A stretch of DNA of 15,594 nt from JBFLVQ01 sp040758525. Its GTDB lineage: Bacteria; Acidobacteriota; Blastocatellia; Chloracidobacteriales; JADJPF01. Position 1 is the first letter of the stretch, and every line of letters begins with the position of its first letter. Both the position numbers and the translations under genes were made by a program. Location: positions 1-15,594 of the forward strand of contig JBFLVQ010000147.1 in NCBI GenBank assembly GCA_040758525.1, read 5' to 3'. The notes under the pieces are model-generated. The model was given only the letters and a program-made list of their open reading frames with translations. It was not told where the DNA came from and did no database searches. Below are positions 14,833 through 15,594 of this stretch, one piece after another.

Positions 14833-15552
14833 ATGGTTCTCCCCGCGAGCAGATTTCGTTCTATTTCCGCGGTTTTACCGGCATTCAATGAAGAGGAGAA
14901 TATTGAGACATCAGCACTTAAACTACTAGAAGTTTTGAGATCGCTCCCCTTCCAAGAATATGAGGTAGTAATAGTCAATGATGGTAGTATCGATCGTACT
15001 GCTGAATTGAGTGATGCGCTGGCAGCCAAACATAAAGAGATACGTGTGATCCACCATCCTACCAACCTTGGCTATGCACAAGCGCTCCGCTCTGGTTTTA
15101 CTAGTTCACAATCAGATCTTATCTTCTATACTGATTCCGACAATCAGTTTGATGTACGTGAACTAAAAAACTTCATTGCTCCCATAGAGGACTATGATAT
15201 GGTGTGTGGTTTTCGTATCTATCGTTACGATCCACTTACACGTCTATTTCTCTCTTGGGGCTTCAATCTGCTTGTACGTATCATCTTCCGTATACGTGTA
15301 AGAGATATTGACTGTGCTTTCAAACTCTTTCGTCGTGAGATCTTTGATAAGATAAAGATCGAATCAGAGAAATTTTTTGTTGATGCCGAGATATTGGCCA
15401 AGGCTCGTTATCATAAATTCTCAATGACAGAGCTGGGTGTGCGCCATTATCCACGTATGGCAGGTCGTTCAACCGTGCGCCCTAGTCATATTATTTATAC
15501 ATTGAAAGAGCTAGCAAAGATCTGGCTCAATATCTACACGAAAAATCGCTAG
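14833..15552 (+). CDS. Family 2 glycosyltransferase, polyprenyl-phosphate sugar synthase-like
   Basis: This 239-residue GT-A enzyme resembles the dolichyl/polyprenyl-phosphate mannose or glucose synthase branch. Visible features are V-L-P-A-F-N-E-E-E-N at 14-23, V-N-D-G-S-I-D-R-T at 48-56 (UDP/GDP-binding D50), the metal-binding D101-S-D103, R-D-I-D-C-A-F-K-L-F-R-R at 157-168, and the closing R-M-A-G-R-S-T-V segment near 208-215. There is no C-terminal pair of membrane helices, so it is a short, probably membrane-associated form. It would move a sugar from a nucleotide sugar to a lipid phosphate at the inner membrane face. GAGG at the AP4 stop lies about 11 bases before the ATG, supporting coupling. 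The sugar and acceptor are unknown. Its place at the end of the AP cluster points to a lipid-linked glycan pathway. Confidence 0.9.
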   Translation: MVLPASRFRSISAVLPAFNEEENIETSALKLLEVLRSLPFQEYEVVIVNDGSIDRTAELSDALAAKHKEIRVIHHPTNLGYAQALRSGFTSSQSDLIFYTDSDNQFDVRELKNFIAPIEDYDMVCGFRIYRYDPLTRLFLSWGFNLLVRIIFRIRVRDIDCAFKLFRREIFDKIKIESEKFFVDAEILAKARYHKFSMTELGVRHYPRMAGRSTVRPSHIIYTLKELAKIWLNIYTKNR

Positions 15553-15574
15553 TGAAGACACTCAGGAAAGAACT

Positions 15575-15594
15575 TTGTTAGAGCCAACTACACC
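15575..15594 (+). CDS. Possible start of a next gene (edge fragment)
   Basis: After the glycosyltransferase stop, AGGAAAG (15564-15570) precedes a TTG at 15575 that opens a frame (L-L-E-P-T-T) reaching the window edge. Only six full codons are visible, so this is a guess from ribosome-site spacing. Confidence 0.2.

Overview
The window looks like a chromosomal segment of a moderately AT-leaning bacterium, most likely a member of Acidobacteriota. That assignment is an inference. It rests on an exported carboxypeptidase-regulatory-like protein of the style common in that phylum, an exported TPR-CHAT protein, a soluble multi-PAS hybrid histidine kinase, and phosphatase-superfamily proteins ending in an LGY(L/I) tail. 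I saw no tRNA, rRNA, CRISPR array, insertion sequence or phage gene.

Left region (1-4923): two divergent genes share a promoter gap of about 195 bases. The minus-strand gene runs off the left edge and encodes an exported protein built of carboxypeptidase-regulatory-like beta-sandwich modules. The plus-strand gene encodes a 1255-residue exported protein with a thioredoxin-like domain, twelve TPR units in an exact 40-residue register, and a C-terminal CHAT (caspase-like) protease domain whose His and Cys are both present.

Right region (5096-15552): seven genes on the plus strand with gaps of 13 to 126 bases, probably one operon or two overlapping transcripts. The order is adenylyl-sulfate (APS) kinase (cysC), alkaline-phosphatase-superfamily/type I phosphodiesterase protein AP1, AP2, a PAS-PAS-PAS hybrid histidine kinase, AP3, AP4, and a family 2 glycosyltransferase. 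All four AP proteins keep the metal-ligand pattern of the superfamily and lack signal peptides, so they probably act in the cytoplasm.

The most striking observation is that the APS kinase and three of the four AP proteins, which have unrelated folds, end in the same kind of short acidic tail finishing in (R/K)(L/M)xxLGY(L/I). This suggests a common docking, assembly or quality-control signal. My working hypothesis is a PAPS-linked sulfation or phospho-sulfo-transfer module for a surface glycan or lipid-linked sugar. CysC would supply PAPS, the AP proteins would transfer or hydrolyse phosphate or sulfate esters, the glycosyltransferase would build a lipid-linked sugar, and the embedded kinase would sense an internal signal. 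No sulfotransferase or ATP sulfurylase is inside the window, so the pathway assignment stays inferential.
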